Shown: positions 31,003-42,525 of the stretch, in pieces | Numbering within the stretch: position 1 is the stretch's first letter | Layout: each line of letters starts with the position of its first letter | Assembly: GCA_050084515.1 (NCBI GenBank) | Contig: CM114271.1 | Span: 59,334,001 to 59,398,000, forward strand | Direction: 5' to 3' | DNA: 64,000 nucleotides | Origin: Blasia pusilla | Lineage: Eukaryota; Marchantiophyta; Marchantiopsida; Blasiales | The notes under the pieces: model-generated | The model's input: only the letters and a program-made list of their open reading frames with translations | Database searches by the model: none | What the model was told of the DNA's origin: nothing | Program-made: the position numbers and the translations under genes

Positions 31003-34000
31003 TCAAAGTGGTTTGTTTAGAATACTTCGGACTTCTTTGAGGGACAAAATTGGTTGGTGGATTCCTACTCCTACCTCCGACTCTCTTAAAACTATGAGCA
31101 ACACATAGTACATGTGCTTACAAGGGAAATACCTTTTGCCACTTGTCTCTCTTTGGACAAAGTCATCACATGAACATGTGGGAAAGCAACAGATGTGCAC
31201 CACATACACCCCTGTGACACTTGAATTTACAGTGTTGTTCCTGACCCAATACATCCTTCCTATTCCATTGCCACTCAAGACATCTTTCGTGGCAATGATC
31301 TCCATTTTTGCCTCCCGAGCTGATGCAATTCGCTTTGCTCTCTCCACCGTTGGCCTACACATTCTGTTTCTCTTCACCCCATTTCTAGACTCAGGCAGAA
31401 ATAATGGATTGAGATTATCCACCTTCTCTGAGTACATGTTGACATCAATCTTAGGTTGAATACAAAATGCGAAGGTCTTTGTAATGCGAACATGCTCTGA
31501 ACTTCCCCCGTCTACGAGTCTGAAACGGACACTTGTAAGATTGTCCACTTCGTCTTGAGTGCAGTTTGTACCTGCGACGATGGGCCAAATCGTGGGGATA
31601 TTCCCGGGAGCTCCAATGGCAGCCGGATAAGACTTCCGGAAAGCGCAAGATTCATTTGGGCAGAAGAAGTACTTCAATTGATCCCCGGTCCTCGTGAAAC
31701 GATCAAAGGTTTTGAGTCCCCAAAACCTAGGCAAGGGTCGCCGATCCTTGTACTGATTCTTATTTAGGAAAGTGCCGCATGCTCTCCTAATGCCATCAGA
31801 TCTCCGCCTCGCAGTGGGTCCACGCCCCGGTTGCTCGAGATATATGCCCTTTGTTTTAGGTTGCAATCCACCTCCATTACCGAATCCCATATTGTTGAAC
31901 CACCCAAGTGACAGGATGTTGCGAACTTCTAGCAACGGAGGGCTTTTGAAATAAAACATTCACTGATTTTGGAGAAATAACTCCATCACGGATTTGGGAC
32001 GGGTACGGGGTCCCCGAATACCGGGCGGCGTAATTTCCTCATCCAAATCAATCACCGGATTCGTTCTCGATCTTTGCGCTCTTCTTCACCGCTCTGAAGT
32101 CAAGATACTTATCTGGTCTCCACGAGTCTCGCTCGGATTGCTCTACCACCATCTGTATGGGATGTCTTGAAACCCGCCCACAAATATCCCCACCTATGTG
32201 TACGTCTTGCTCGAGTGGAGTTCCAGCTACGCACCGCTTGAAGGCTTCCACATACATTTTTTCATCACCAGATCTCACGGCCATACGACATAGAGCTCGA
32301 GATCGACGGCCCCTTTCCTTTTGTTATGCCTTTTGTGAGGAAGATATGGGATGCTGCAGACTGTAGCATTGCTCTTGCCTGGTCTTGTTGGCATGCCTCC
32401 ACAAGTGAAATTCGTTGGCATGCTTGTGACGACCTCCAAGAGGAATGAACACTTTCTGCTCCACTTGTGTTGGGGCAGAGGGAATTTTCATGAACGTTCA
32501 ATCCCTGCAACGACGGCAATGTTAGAAGGGAACGAAAATAACTCAGGAGTCAAAGCAATAAGCGACCTGTCAGAACCAGACGGGTTACAGGCCTGAGGCA
32601 TCTTATGAACGACTCTGCAACCTGTCAGGTTGTAACCTTAAATCCACCTACTGCAAACCGTCGGAACCAGACAGGTTGCAAGGCCGAGGCATCCCATGAA
32701 CGACTCTGTGACCCGTCAGATCCCGACGGGTTGCACACTCGGGTTGCACCAAAAATCTGGATGCAACCCGTCAGTTTCCGTCGGGTTGCACACTCGGGCA
32801 ACCCGTCGCATCCGACAGCTTGCTTGGTTTCTTGGGTTTGAAATCCATATAGTTCCCACGCTTCTCACCCTGAGCTACAACTTTACAAAAAATTCTCAGC
32901 GTGAGCTTGACAAGACAAAATAGTGAACTCACTTGCCGCATGAAGTTTCCCCATTGTCTCATACATACAGTACAGTCCACCAACTCAACCAAGAGCACAA
33001 CTCTTTGTACTTCCCCTCAATCGCATGCTTCCTCCACCACCCATGAAGTTCTTCCTGGCATTCCATGGCCTGCTTCAAGGTTTTGCTGTCCTTGCAGCGT
33101 TGGAGTAGAGTGACATGCTATGTCCTCTTATTCTCCTTGATGCAAGATTTGGTGTACCGGGTCACATACTGTTGCCAATGGAAAGCATTCGACCTTTCCC
33201 TCTCTGGTTGAACCTCTCCACCCCAGAACACTTCCCGGATACCAATCCACCCAGGTTGTGCATTGTCTGCCATAAACCCATAAATTTCCGGAGGTGGCCT
33301 TTTGTTTTCCTTCACCACCTCCAATAAGAGTAACCAACACATCTTCAAACTGCCAACGTCTTCTGCCTTTACTTCACAGACAAATATAGTTTTGAGTCCC
33401 TTCTCCACATGGTCATAAACGTGAGCACCCATCGTCAACCATCCTGCTCAAAGACTCAGAGCAAATATCAAAGCTTACCCACCTCCGTAAAGATCTTCCT
33501 CTTCCCTCATTCGATCTATAAGATCGAGGCCACTCGACGGACCTGTCGTTGACATTTTGAAGACATAGGCTTGGATCCCTTGCCTCCTTGGCCCATGAAC
33601 TGCCATCTTTGAATGAATGGAAATCTGGAGTTGGCCTTGATTCTGGCGATGGCATCCATTTCGGCCGTCTTCCCATCCAGAACTCGTATTTGGCGCAGCA
33701 AATTCCGGAAGGATTCAGGATCAGCGAGAAATGCGAGATTTTCCCAGAGTTGTTTCTCTTCAACCGCCGTGATCTCGCCCTATCCAGGGATTCCAAGCAA
33801 TTGTTCACAAATTTGTGATGCCGTTGTGAGCTTGATCACTCCGGGCTTTGAACCCGGAGAGTTTCTGTAGACCTCGGCTACTTTCTTCGCCACATCCTCC
33901 CTGATGTGTCTTTGAATTGCATCGGTCACATGATGAGTGTGGGAGCCACCATGAATTTCCAGCCTTGTGTACTCTGACGTGGAGTCCAAGTCGTGGACAA

Positions 34001-34949
34001 TGAAAAATATGTATGCAGGACACGCTCCAACGCAGAAGGGCGATGCCTGACAATGAGGACATTGATGGCCTCCCGGCGGTATTGTGGCACCGACCTCGTA
34101 TGGAGTTTCTGCATTCTTGGGAGGGAATTGCGACGTATTGACTCGCCCGTTGCACTCTAGATACGGGCATGCTGGACTTCTACACTCCAAGGCTCCCACG
34201 CATTGGCGGCGGAAGACAATCCAAGGACCATCTGGAATTGAAGCACTAGTCCGTTGAAGCCTACACCATCGATGACAATCAGACTTTCTGTCCATACCCT
34301 TCAGGCATCCTCCATCCTTCTTTTGAGCAGGAGCAGCAAGTGGAGGCAACTCAAAAATGCAATTACCATCGACGTGGGGCGGCAAGCTGCCGACAAGAAT
34401 GTGCTTGAACATTTTCAAGGCCGAGACGGAAAGCAAACTATTGCCTGATACTCGCAAGAGGAACGAGTAGGCGGACAGAGGGCCCGATTGGTGTCCGACA
34501 GATCCACTGAGGTTGATAACATCCGGAATCTCTTCAAGAAGAACAACATTGTTACGAGCGTGCGAAGTTGGAGTCGAAGCCGGATGTGCAAAGCTTGGAG
34601 TTGCAAACGTAGAGCTCGGAGCACTAGGAAATTCTAGACCGTCTACTTGGGAAACAGACGAATTCAGGGGCGGGCCGTAAACTCTGTATTGATCATTTGC
34701 GTGAGGTAGGAGATTCCATACTTTACGGTCAGAGGTCACTGGCTGGACCGTCTTACCTATTATGTCTTCCGTACCGTCCACCCTAACATCTTTGGATACA
34801 AAGATGGTTCCAATTTGGAGAAGAAATCGAACAGACAGAAAATTTTCATCCACTGCTATGAAAGACTCACGAGCTTGGGGTCGAATGATTTCTGATTGAG
34901 GAAGGGCCGCCAGATGACTACCACAAGTGAGCTTAACATAATTATCCAT
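31003..34949 (-). pseudogene. MULE-2 transposase, broken
   Basis: ATG is at 34949 (MDNYVKLTCGSHLA). Exon 1 runs to a donor after 32933 and exon 2 starts at 32504. The first ~390 codons are open and show the zinc block better than MULE-1: DRKSDCHRWCRL, QCVGALECRSPACPYLEC, CPHCQ, and GGSHTHH about 40 residues after the last CVGACP. A TAG at about 33781 replaces the CAG of MULE-1. The DDE-type core follows at 33440-33120 (MADNAQPGWIGI, FHWQQYVTRY). The last 318 codons (31959-31003) are open, with a possible zinc pair (FFCPNESCAF) and the complete SWIM finger (CFPTCSCDDFVQRETSG, CKHMYYVLL). Breaks differ from those of MULE-1. The two copies together show a transposase of well over 1,000 residues. 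Confidence 0.85.
32570..32825. repeat. Palindrome cluster in intron 1 of the MULE-2 transposase
   Basis: About six units such as GACCTGTCAG ... CAGACGGGTTAC and CAACCCGTCAGTTTCCGTCGG, more decayed than in MULE-1. They lie inside the intron 32505-32932. Confidence 0.75.
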
Positions 34950-36133
34950 TCCCAGAAATTTCATACGGGAGAAGGGTGAGAATGAGAATGAGAATGAGAA
35001 TATTTATAGTGAATAGGAAAACAGATACTCTTGACAGATTTTTACTGACAAGATGAATTCGGTAGGTGACATTGTCTGACACAATGGATCCAATTCTGTA
35101 ACAACACATTCAATTCTGTTGCAATGTGTTACCGGATTTGGGAAGCAGAGACGTGGGTTGCGAAGCACACTTCATTTTGTTGGAACCCGTCGGAGTCTTG
35201 GTAACTCAAAAATTACCACAAGCTTACCAAAGCCTGCAACCCATCGGCTTCGGACGGGTTGCACGCTTCTGCCAAACATGGTCGAAGCGAGCAATCCGTC
35301 GCTCTCCGACGAGTTGCTTGGATACCGCTCCTTCTTGCCCAAAGATGCCGGAGGCATGCAAACCCTCTGTTCTCGACGAGTTCCGCGTGTGCCGCACCTA
35401 TTTGCCCAAAGACGGCGAGGCGTGCAACCCGTCGCCCTCCAACGGGTTGCGCAAGGGCCTCGCCTTGTGGTGCTTACATGAAGTGTGCAACTTGTCGGAC
35501 TCAGACGACTTACGCGGGAATCCCGCGTTCTTAACCCTTGACAAGGGAAGCGTGCAACCCAACGGTCTCTGACGGATTGCCTGGGTACGTCCCGTTCCCA
35601 TCCCAAACATGGCGGAGGCGCGCAACATGTCGGTCTCCGACGGGTTGCGCGGGTACCTCGCGTTCTTGTCCGAAGACGACGGAGGAGCTCAACCCGTCGG
35701 TCTCCAACGGGTTGCTCGCACACGTGGCGACGTACCCAGGATGGCGGAGGCGCGCAACCTGTCGGACTCTGACGGGTTTTCACCTTCGGACTTCCGTAAC
35801 CTCCGGCACGACGTCGCCGAAACGCACGACGGACAGGACCAACGGTCAGCCCAACGGCTAGAAAAGTATAAATAAGGCAGAAATCGCTCATTTTTGGTTT
35901 CTCATTTCGCGATCTCCATTCCTCACTCTCCCGCGCAGCAGCTGATTAGATACCAAGGGGCGTTTCACACGGCAAGTCATCGCGAGTCGATAGGAGGGAA
36001 CGAGAGCGAGACGGTTCGACTAAACGATCGCGAGACGATTCGAGCTACCCATCAAGGCGACTCATCTCGACATCAGCAAGGCGACTGATCAAGGGATTCA
36101 TCGTGGACATAGGTGGAGGCATTTCCGGAAAAA
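34950..36133. promoter_or_regulatory. Divergent promoter region of MULE-2
   Basis: This is the counterpart of 12471-13765. A minus-strand TATA box at about 35001-35009 is followed (toward the gene) by the CATTCT leader repeat. A plus-strand TATAAATA lies at 35867-35874, about 260 bp before the ATG of the accessory gene. Palindromes fill the space between (35180-35785). Confidence 0.75.
35180..35785. repeat. Palindrome cluster in the divergent promoter of MULE-2
   Basis: About eleven units with arms CAACCCGTCGG/CCGACGGGTTG and variants, spaced 50-60 bp apart, lie between the two TATA boxes. The order and spacers resemble the MULE-1 cluster read in reverse. Confidence 0.85.
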
Positions 36134-37377
36134 ATGACTAGGAAAAAATCACAAGCCAACAAGCCAGGGAGCTTCACTCCGAAGTCCATTAGGACTCCTG
36201 CATCAGCATCTCCAGGGCCTCGTTCGCCGAATGAAATTAGGCAGCAGGAAATTGAGGAGCGGGAAAGGGAAGCGGAGATGCACAACCAGGAGCTTCTTGC
36301 GAGACGTGTTCAAGAGGCGCTCGATAAACAGAACGCAGAGGCTGAGACGTTGCAGGCCTTGAAGAAAAGGATCACCGACGAAAAGAGAGAAAAGAAGCGT
36401 CTGGACGCGTCGGTGAGGAGAGCGGAATTGGCTAAAGCGAGGAGGGAAAAAGCGATAGCCATTGACGATAGCCTTGCCCGTCCAACCAAAAGTGTTGAGA
36501 TGCGGGAAATGTCCCCGATGAAGTCCGAGGACACAATCAACATAGTGGAAATGCCAGAAGTTCAAATCACGGACAACGAGGTCATGAGGACCGCCAACGT
36601 GGAGATGGTGGACATTGCTGAAGAAGCCGGAGAGCGGTCATTCTCGTCTCCAAGCCCGGCGGAAGACATCGACCTCTATCGGATCGATGAGTTCCCAGTC
36701 GATTTGCCAGCTTCTGTCTCAGACAAGTTGGCTGGTCAAGAAACCGACCCAATTTTTGAGCGGGTAAGAGAGGATCTGGGTTTTTTGAATTATGTGAATT
36801 GCAATTCATTGGGAATTCAGTGTAGCTTATTGATCTTGTCCCGGTTGTGACAGGTGGTAAAGCAGATGACACTGATGGAGGGCCACAACGCCCCGAGGAT
36901 TCCACTCTGCCGATTGCGGACAATGGAATATGTCCGCGAAATTCAGTCCGACGAGGACATCGCAAAGCTTAAACAATCAACGGCGATAGCATCCTACGTC
37001 GACAACTTTCCTCCCTTCTATGTTCAGATTACGACGAGCATGGAACCCAAGCTCTGGTTATGGAGGAGAACTTGGAAAAGCTTGACACATTCTGGAGGAT
37101 GAGAGACCAGGATTTCAGAAGGCAAGTAGAGGGCACGGAATTCAGCTGGATGAGGAATCTGCATTTCTTCATCTGGGATGGAAATCACAGGTTCATGCCG
37201 TGGACCAAGTTTGCGGAGGAGCGGCCCAACTCCTTGGAGGCACATTTTTGCGTGAAGGTAGTGGTCCTTCACCCATTCCCTCATCACATGGCGACGGTGG
37301 AGATGGCAATGCATGCCATGAACACGTGAGTATCTTCTTGCTGGGTCGGGACTGTTGTTGGGATGCTTTTACACTTA

Positions 37378-38062
37378 CGCAACTCGTCGGACTCCGACAA
37401 GTTGCTCGATTGATGAATGGGTTAGGTTTTTTTTGCGAAAGCAACTCGTAGGACTCCGACGAGTTGCTCGACTTGACGCTTTTTCATGATGGTTTTTGAA
37501 GAATGCAACTCGTCGGACTCCGACGAGTTGTTCGATTGACCATAGATTTAATAAGTTTTTGGCCCAAAGCAAACCGTCGGAGTCCGACGGGTTGCTCGAC
37601 TCGCCGCCTTTTCTGGATTTTTTTTGAAGAATGCAACTCGTCGGACTCCGACGAGTTGTTCGACTGACCGCAGGTTTAGTATGTTTTTTGCCTAAAGCAA
37701 CCCGTCGGAGTCCGACGGGTTGCTTGACTCGAAACTATTTTTGGCCGAAACCAACTCGTCGGAGTTCGACGGGTTGCATTTGAAGTTGGTTCCCCAAATT
37801 TCGCGTCAAATTGCAAGTTTCCATTCAATTGCGCAACCTGTCGGACTCCGACGGGTTGCTATGTTCACGTTAGGATGTTTAGTTGCACAACCTATCGGAG
37901 TCCGACGGGTTGAAACCAGGCATTAGCAAATCTGAATGCAATTCGTCGGACTCCGACGGGTTGCATCATTTAGCTCGTTCCTAGAATCCGACCTTGAGCT
38001 GTGACGACCTGTCGGAGTCCGACGGGTTTCAGGAACCCATGTAATTTCCTGACGGGTTGAGT
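37378..38062. repeat. Palindrome cluster in intron 2 of the MULE-2 accessory gene
   Basis: There are eleven clear units at 50-90 bp spacing, nearly all with a GACTC or GAGTC centre. Both CAACTCG/CGAGTTG and CAACCCG/CGGGTTG arm pairs occur. They fill the intron 37326-38075 and none extends into exons 2 or 3. Confidence 0.9.
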
Positions 38063-40214
38063 TTGGATATGCAAGATTGTATCAGAGGGGAATGTCACCC
38101 ACCACTGGATCCAGGACTGTGATCGGGTGAGGAAGGTGCTTACGACGCACCCGGGAGAGTACAGAGGGTTCTTGGGCGATGCCCTTGTCAATCAGATGCT
38201 TGCAAAGGGTGCTCAGATAAAAAAGAAAACTTGGGCAAATAAGTTTATTTCCCAAGATGCAGCCGTAACCATCCTTTGCTGGTCAAAGATACAAGCCGCC
38301 AAGAAGAGCGCCTGACCGAGCCGAGCGGAGGGAGAAAGTATCTGCGTCTGAGCGCGCAAAATTCATCCAAGCTGCAGTATCTGTAGCAACGAAATACACG
38401 ACGAGCAAGATGCAGCGATACATCAGCATTCTCAACCCCGAACTTGGTCCGGAGTTTTACAAGGAGCTGAAGGCGATTATCAAGCGCCAGCGGAAAAGGG
38501 ATGAAGATCCGCAAGGTCGGATTGGGGAGAAAGTGTCCTTGGATCGCGTGCATCGGTTTGCGTTGTCCGGCATAAGCGAGTTTAGGTGGATCCGACTGAT
38601 GAAAATCAGTCTCGAGGGCATAGAGGCCCAGAAGAGGGCGGCACACCATCCTCCGGGTTTGTCCGATCCAGTGATCTCCCATTGGCTACGCGAATGGTCG
38701 TTCTGGGACGCGTTGCGGATTATCGGGAAGTCCGTGCTAGACGGTCTGCAAGCGGAGCTCAAAAGATTAGAGCCCATCCCGGATGAAGCAAACCTGGAAA
38801 GTTCTGTAGATTTCGAGGTTTGGCTCGACGACATCCAGGAGAAGCCAATAAAAAACCCAGGATTCAAGACAATGTTCAAGGTTTGCGTCCTCCCTCAGGC
38901 AGAGCTTGACGAAGACGTAGAGGGGAACAAACAGGATCAAGCAAAGAAGAAGCGAGATCTACAGGAGCAGACGGCCGATTCTGTTCGAGTAAAAGTTGCC
39001 CAACGGATGGTCTTCAGGTACCTCGTCCAGTGTAAGAATGCAGGTACGTGGGGAAAATTACCGGCAGCCTTGAAATTTTGGGCTCGCCGCCGGATGCAGA
39101 GACATTCTCCATGTACGACATGGAGCTGAGGCAGCACATGTCCGATTGGGAGGTGGAGAATTGCCCCATTTGGCTCGACTTCAACGACCCTGAAGACATC
39201 ACCGATAAGGATTTACGAGTGCTTCATGATGCAGTGGCCTCAGGACAAGACGACATCCCCAATTTTGTGCAGCCTGAAGACTTCTTCGGAGGAGATGCGG
39301 AAGAGCAAGCCCACGAGACAGCTGAGTTGGCTTCCAAGGTCCGCACAGCCAAAGACAAATCCACATCGGGTCTCAAAGGCAAGGCGAGGGGAGGGAAAAA
39401 TTCCGAGGCCGAGTCTTCCCAAAGAGAGGCTGAAGATTCAAGGCCAGAGGCGGAATTGTCCGGGCGAGCGAGGAGAGAGGGTCGGACTAGGTCCTCGGCG
39501 AAAAAAACCCCACCAGAGTCTGAGGTCATAGAGACCCCCACAAGCCATCCGCAGACTCGGGAGAAGCGGAAGCGAGAGGTGCCAGGGTTGTCCCAAGGAG
39601 AATATAGTCCATCATCCTTGGGAAGACACAGCAGACAAACAACGACCGGACAAGCGCCCTCCTTCGATTCACTCCTTTACTAGATGAGCTGAAGAGCTTC
39701 AGTTCTCAAGCGTCGACACCAGCCATCGCTAAATTGACAACGCTGGGACGGAAGCTCCAACGAAACGGGCACACTGCGTGGACGATGAATGGAGTGGTCG
39801 AAGAGGTTGCGGTGGATCTCTTGATTGCTGATCTGCCCTCGGGGTTGCGACTTTGGGGCGAGAATCCGTCGGCCGAGGTACCTGAGTGGAATGTGCCGCT
39901 ATCTTATGACCAAATTGCGCTATTGTTCTCTTTTTGACGCCTATCCGAGTGACAGGGGTCGCTTCTTGGTGTTGACCGAGGGAGCGAGGATGAGCTCTTC
40001 AACCTCCAGTGCATCAAGAGGTCGCTAAAGTGGAGGACGGCGCAATCGTGGATCATAAAAAATGAGTACCCACTCCGATCCGCGACGAGTCAGATTCGGG
40101 TAAGGCTCAATTCCTGTAGTATAATCTCAATTATATTTTAATGATGTGTATAATGAGTGTTTATCTCCGTTGAGTGAGTATAATGAGTGTCAATCTCCAT
40201 TTTTTTTTCCATGA

Positions 40215-40580
40215 GCAATCCGTCGGAAGGCGACGGGTTGCTGGCTTAGAGCAGCCCATGCTTGGCTGAGAGCAACCCGTCGTTTTCCGACGGGTTGCAT
40301 CTTTCCCACATACACGGGGAAAACCGTGGTGTACTGCGACCCGCCGGAACCCGACGGGTTGCGCTTGCTTTTGGTTTTTCCTATGTTTCGAAAGCTACAA
40401 CCCGCCGATAGGGTTGGTCTCAGCGAGCATGGGTGCTCTAGGCAGCAAAGAACCCGCCGCCTTCCAACGGGTTGCTCACGGACAAAAAAACGGAGCCTCG
40501 ACGGGTTGTTTTAGTCTCGACCAACCCGTCCGAAGGCGACGGGTTGGATGGGACAAAACAACCCGCCGGACTCGGCTGAG
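40215..40580. repeat. Palindrome cluster in intron 3 of the MULE-2 accessory gene
   Basis: About eight units, mostly with AAGGC, AACCC or TTTTC centres, lie within intron 40100-40664. They match the centres seen in the same intron of MULE-1, so centre type is conserved by position. Confidence 0.85.
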
Positions 40581-41160
40581 TTGATCCAAAGTTAGTAATT
40601 GAAAATGTTCTCGCCGACTTCTTTAGTTCTTCGACATTGTTTCCAACGTGCTTATTTCTGAGATGGACCACTCCTACGTGTCGCTTCGTTCGCCCAAGCA
40701 CAATTTCAGTGTTCAAGATCCACGATCCTGTGGATCCATGCTCGATGGGTACAAACTTAGATAGTTTGTACAATTCCCCCGGAATTTACATGCAAGACAA
40801 GATACCCCACTTCGGGAAGAAGGGAAAAATCGCCACCGATGCAAACGCTCATAGAGCTCGCTCAAGGCCGGGTGACTTGGTGTTCGACTTAGTGGGACTT
40901 TCAGGGCAAGTATCAAAGGCGCTGGCAAAGTGGCAGAACATTCTGCCTCGAGGAAGGCAGAATCGCTGTTTGACCTTTGCAAGGAGGCAAAGGCAGAATA
41001 CGAAAGGCTCGTTGGGGCGTACAACTCTCTACCGAAGCCGAGAGCTCCGGTTCCAGACCTACCATTGGTTGTGACTCCATCGTCACTTCCAACGATTCCG
41101 AAAATCGGGGGGGGAAGGCCGAAAGTAATTTTGCAAGAGCTCTCGGACGATGACAAGTGA

Positions 41161-42350
41161 GTTCAAAGAACTCAACGACCCAGCTTGACTGCAGTGTCTG
41201 GAGTAGGGAGTTTTTTGATGATGAGGCAAAAGATTTCATAGAATAGATCAAATGTACAATTCTGAGCTTTTTTCGGATGATATAAAGGAGAAGATTTTTT
41301 CGAACGATGGTGGTGCTTGTAAAATTTTGCTGAACATTTTTTATGGCTTTTCGAATGTGATCGTCTATGTACTCCGCGGACTTCAATTTTGCAACCCGTC
41401 GGATTTCTCCTGCTTGCAACTTTTCACTTTTTGACCACAGCACCTTTTTACCACTTCCAGGCAACCTGTCGGATTCCGATAGATTTCCTGATCGGACTCT
41501 TTCCCTGTTGGTCCAACTTAAGAGGCAGTCTGGCGGGCTTCTTCCCTTGGCACCTTCCCCTCGACTCGTAAAGGCAGGCGTAGGCTTCTTTTCTTCTCTC
41601 AGACGTGTTGGATTCCTACTACCTGTGCGATTGCCATCATGGTATTACCAAGGACGGAGCACATATTGATACTGGATGGATGTCACATTGCAGATCGTAC
41701 AAGATATACTGCCGAGGAAGGTGGTGGGACTCAAATCAGGTTACATGGGACCGTTATGGCATACCTAGGGGGGGCCAAGGCTCTCGAATTCGCCAACATT
41801 TTCGATCCCCGTCTACAATCGGCCAGAGGAGCCACTTGTATCCCATGATATTCCTTTTGTACTGTCACGGAGGAGAGTTAGGAGTAAATTTATAGATGAC
41901 GAGGCTGAAGAAATCATAGACTAGGTCAATTATACATTTCCGAGGTTCCTTCGGAGGTAATAAAGGACGAGATTTTTGCAACCCATAATGGTGTTTGTAG
42001 AAGTTTGCTGAAATATTTTGTTGGACTTGTGGATTGTGTTCTTTTAGCTACTTAGAATTACAATTCTGCAACCCGTATTCCGACGGGTTGCAACTTTTTG
42101 CTTTTTGCCCACTGCAACTTTTTAACCACTTCCAGGCAAGCTGTCGGATTCCGACAGGTTGACTGCTTGAGTGATCGGACTCTTTCCCCGTGATACCAAC
42201 TTCTGACATATTGTGGTGGGCTTCTTAACGTTTGGCTCCTTCCCCTACATTCGTCAAACCAGTTGTAGGCTTCTTTTCTTGTCTAAGATGTGCAGGATTC
42301 CTACTACCTGTCGGATTGCCATTTCGGATTCCCAACCTGTTAGATCGTCG
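41161..42350. repeat. Subterminal region of MULE-2 with two repeat units
   Basis: This is non-coding. The segment 41390-41640 (palindrome half-sites, then GGCTTCTTCCCTTGGC-like sequence) recurs in diverged form at 42065-42330. The segment 41215-41355 recurs at 41880-42020. The period is about 670 bp. Palindrome units occur near 41393, 41460, 42070 and 42140. Confidence 0.6.
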
Positions 42351-42525
42351 TGGGTGCAGGGTGGAAGAAAATCACTTCTAAAAATCTTTCCTTTCTTATG
42401 GTGAGCTTTCTCACGGGTTGGGAGGGGTGCAGCTTCTCAGTTCTCAGCCTTAGGATCTGAATGAAGGGACATCAGTTCCTCTTTACTCCAAACAACTAAC
42501 AATCTTTTGGTTCAATTATCCTCTC

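Larger units (their letters stand above)
36134..41160 (+). pseudogene. Accessory gene of MULE-2: coiled coil + ParB-like + DNA methyltransferase, four exons, frame-broken
   Basis: Exons are 36134-36763, 36854-37325, 38076-40099 and 40665-41160, the same structure as in MULE-1. Exon 1 (210 codons, starts MTRKK) is fully open, with a long charged helix (EIEEREREAEMHNQELLARR). Exon 2 contains IPLCRLRTMEYVREI and, after a 1-base deletion near 37030, the ParB-like HFFIWDGNHRFMPW and VKVVVLHP. Exon 3 is open for long stretches (KMQRYISILNPELGPEFYKE; WLREWSFWDALRIIGKSVL) of unknown fold, then an acidic/basic linker, then VDLLIADLPSGLRLWGE (methyltransferase motif IV region). Exon 4 has RPGDLVFDLVGLSGQVSKAL (motif I) and LFDLCKEAKAEYERLVGAYN, and ends ELSDDDK. 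Frameshifts lie near 38310, 39075 and 39930. DLPSG replaces the usual DPPY in both copies, so activity of the ancestor is uncertain. Confidence 0.78.
30590..42350 (-). mobile_element. MULE-2: second copy of the giant element, inverted and truncated
   Basis: In the window orientation it begins GAGGTGCGGTAAGAGGAGAGG, identical to the reverse complement of the MULE-1 right end. Along its length it carries the transposase gene (minus strand, 31003-34949), the divergent promoter, and the ParB-methyltransferase gene (plus strand, 36134-41160). Similarity to MULE-1 is high but many indels separate them. The far end lacks the 0.9 kb left arm and the left terminal repeat of MULE-1. It instead carries a second repeat unit up to about 42350, where integrase-PHD retroelement sequence begins. 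Confidence 0.85.

Noticed and set aside
5664-42350. Assembly artefact or hairpin misassembly producing the inverted MULE copies
   Set aside because: The copies differ by many substitutions and indels, have different disabling mutations, and sit in different host sequences (CACTA gene versus retroelement gag).
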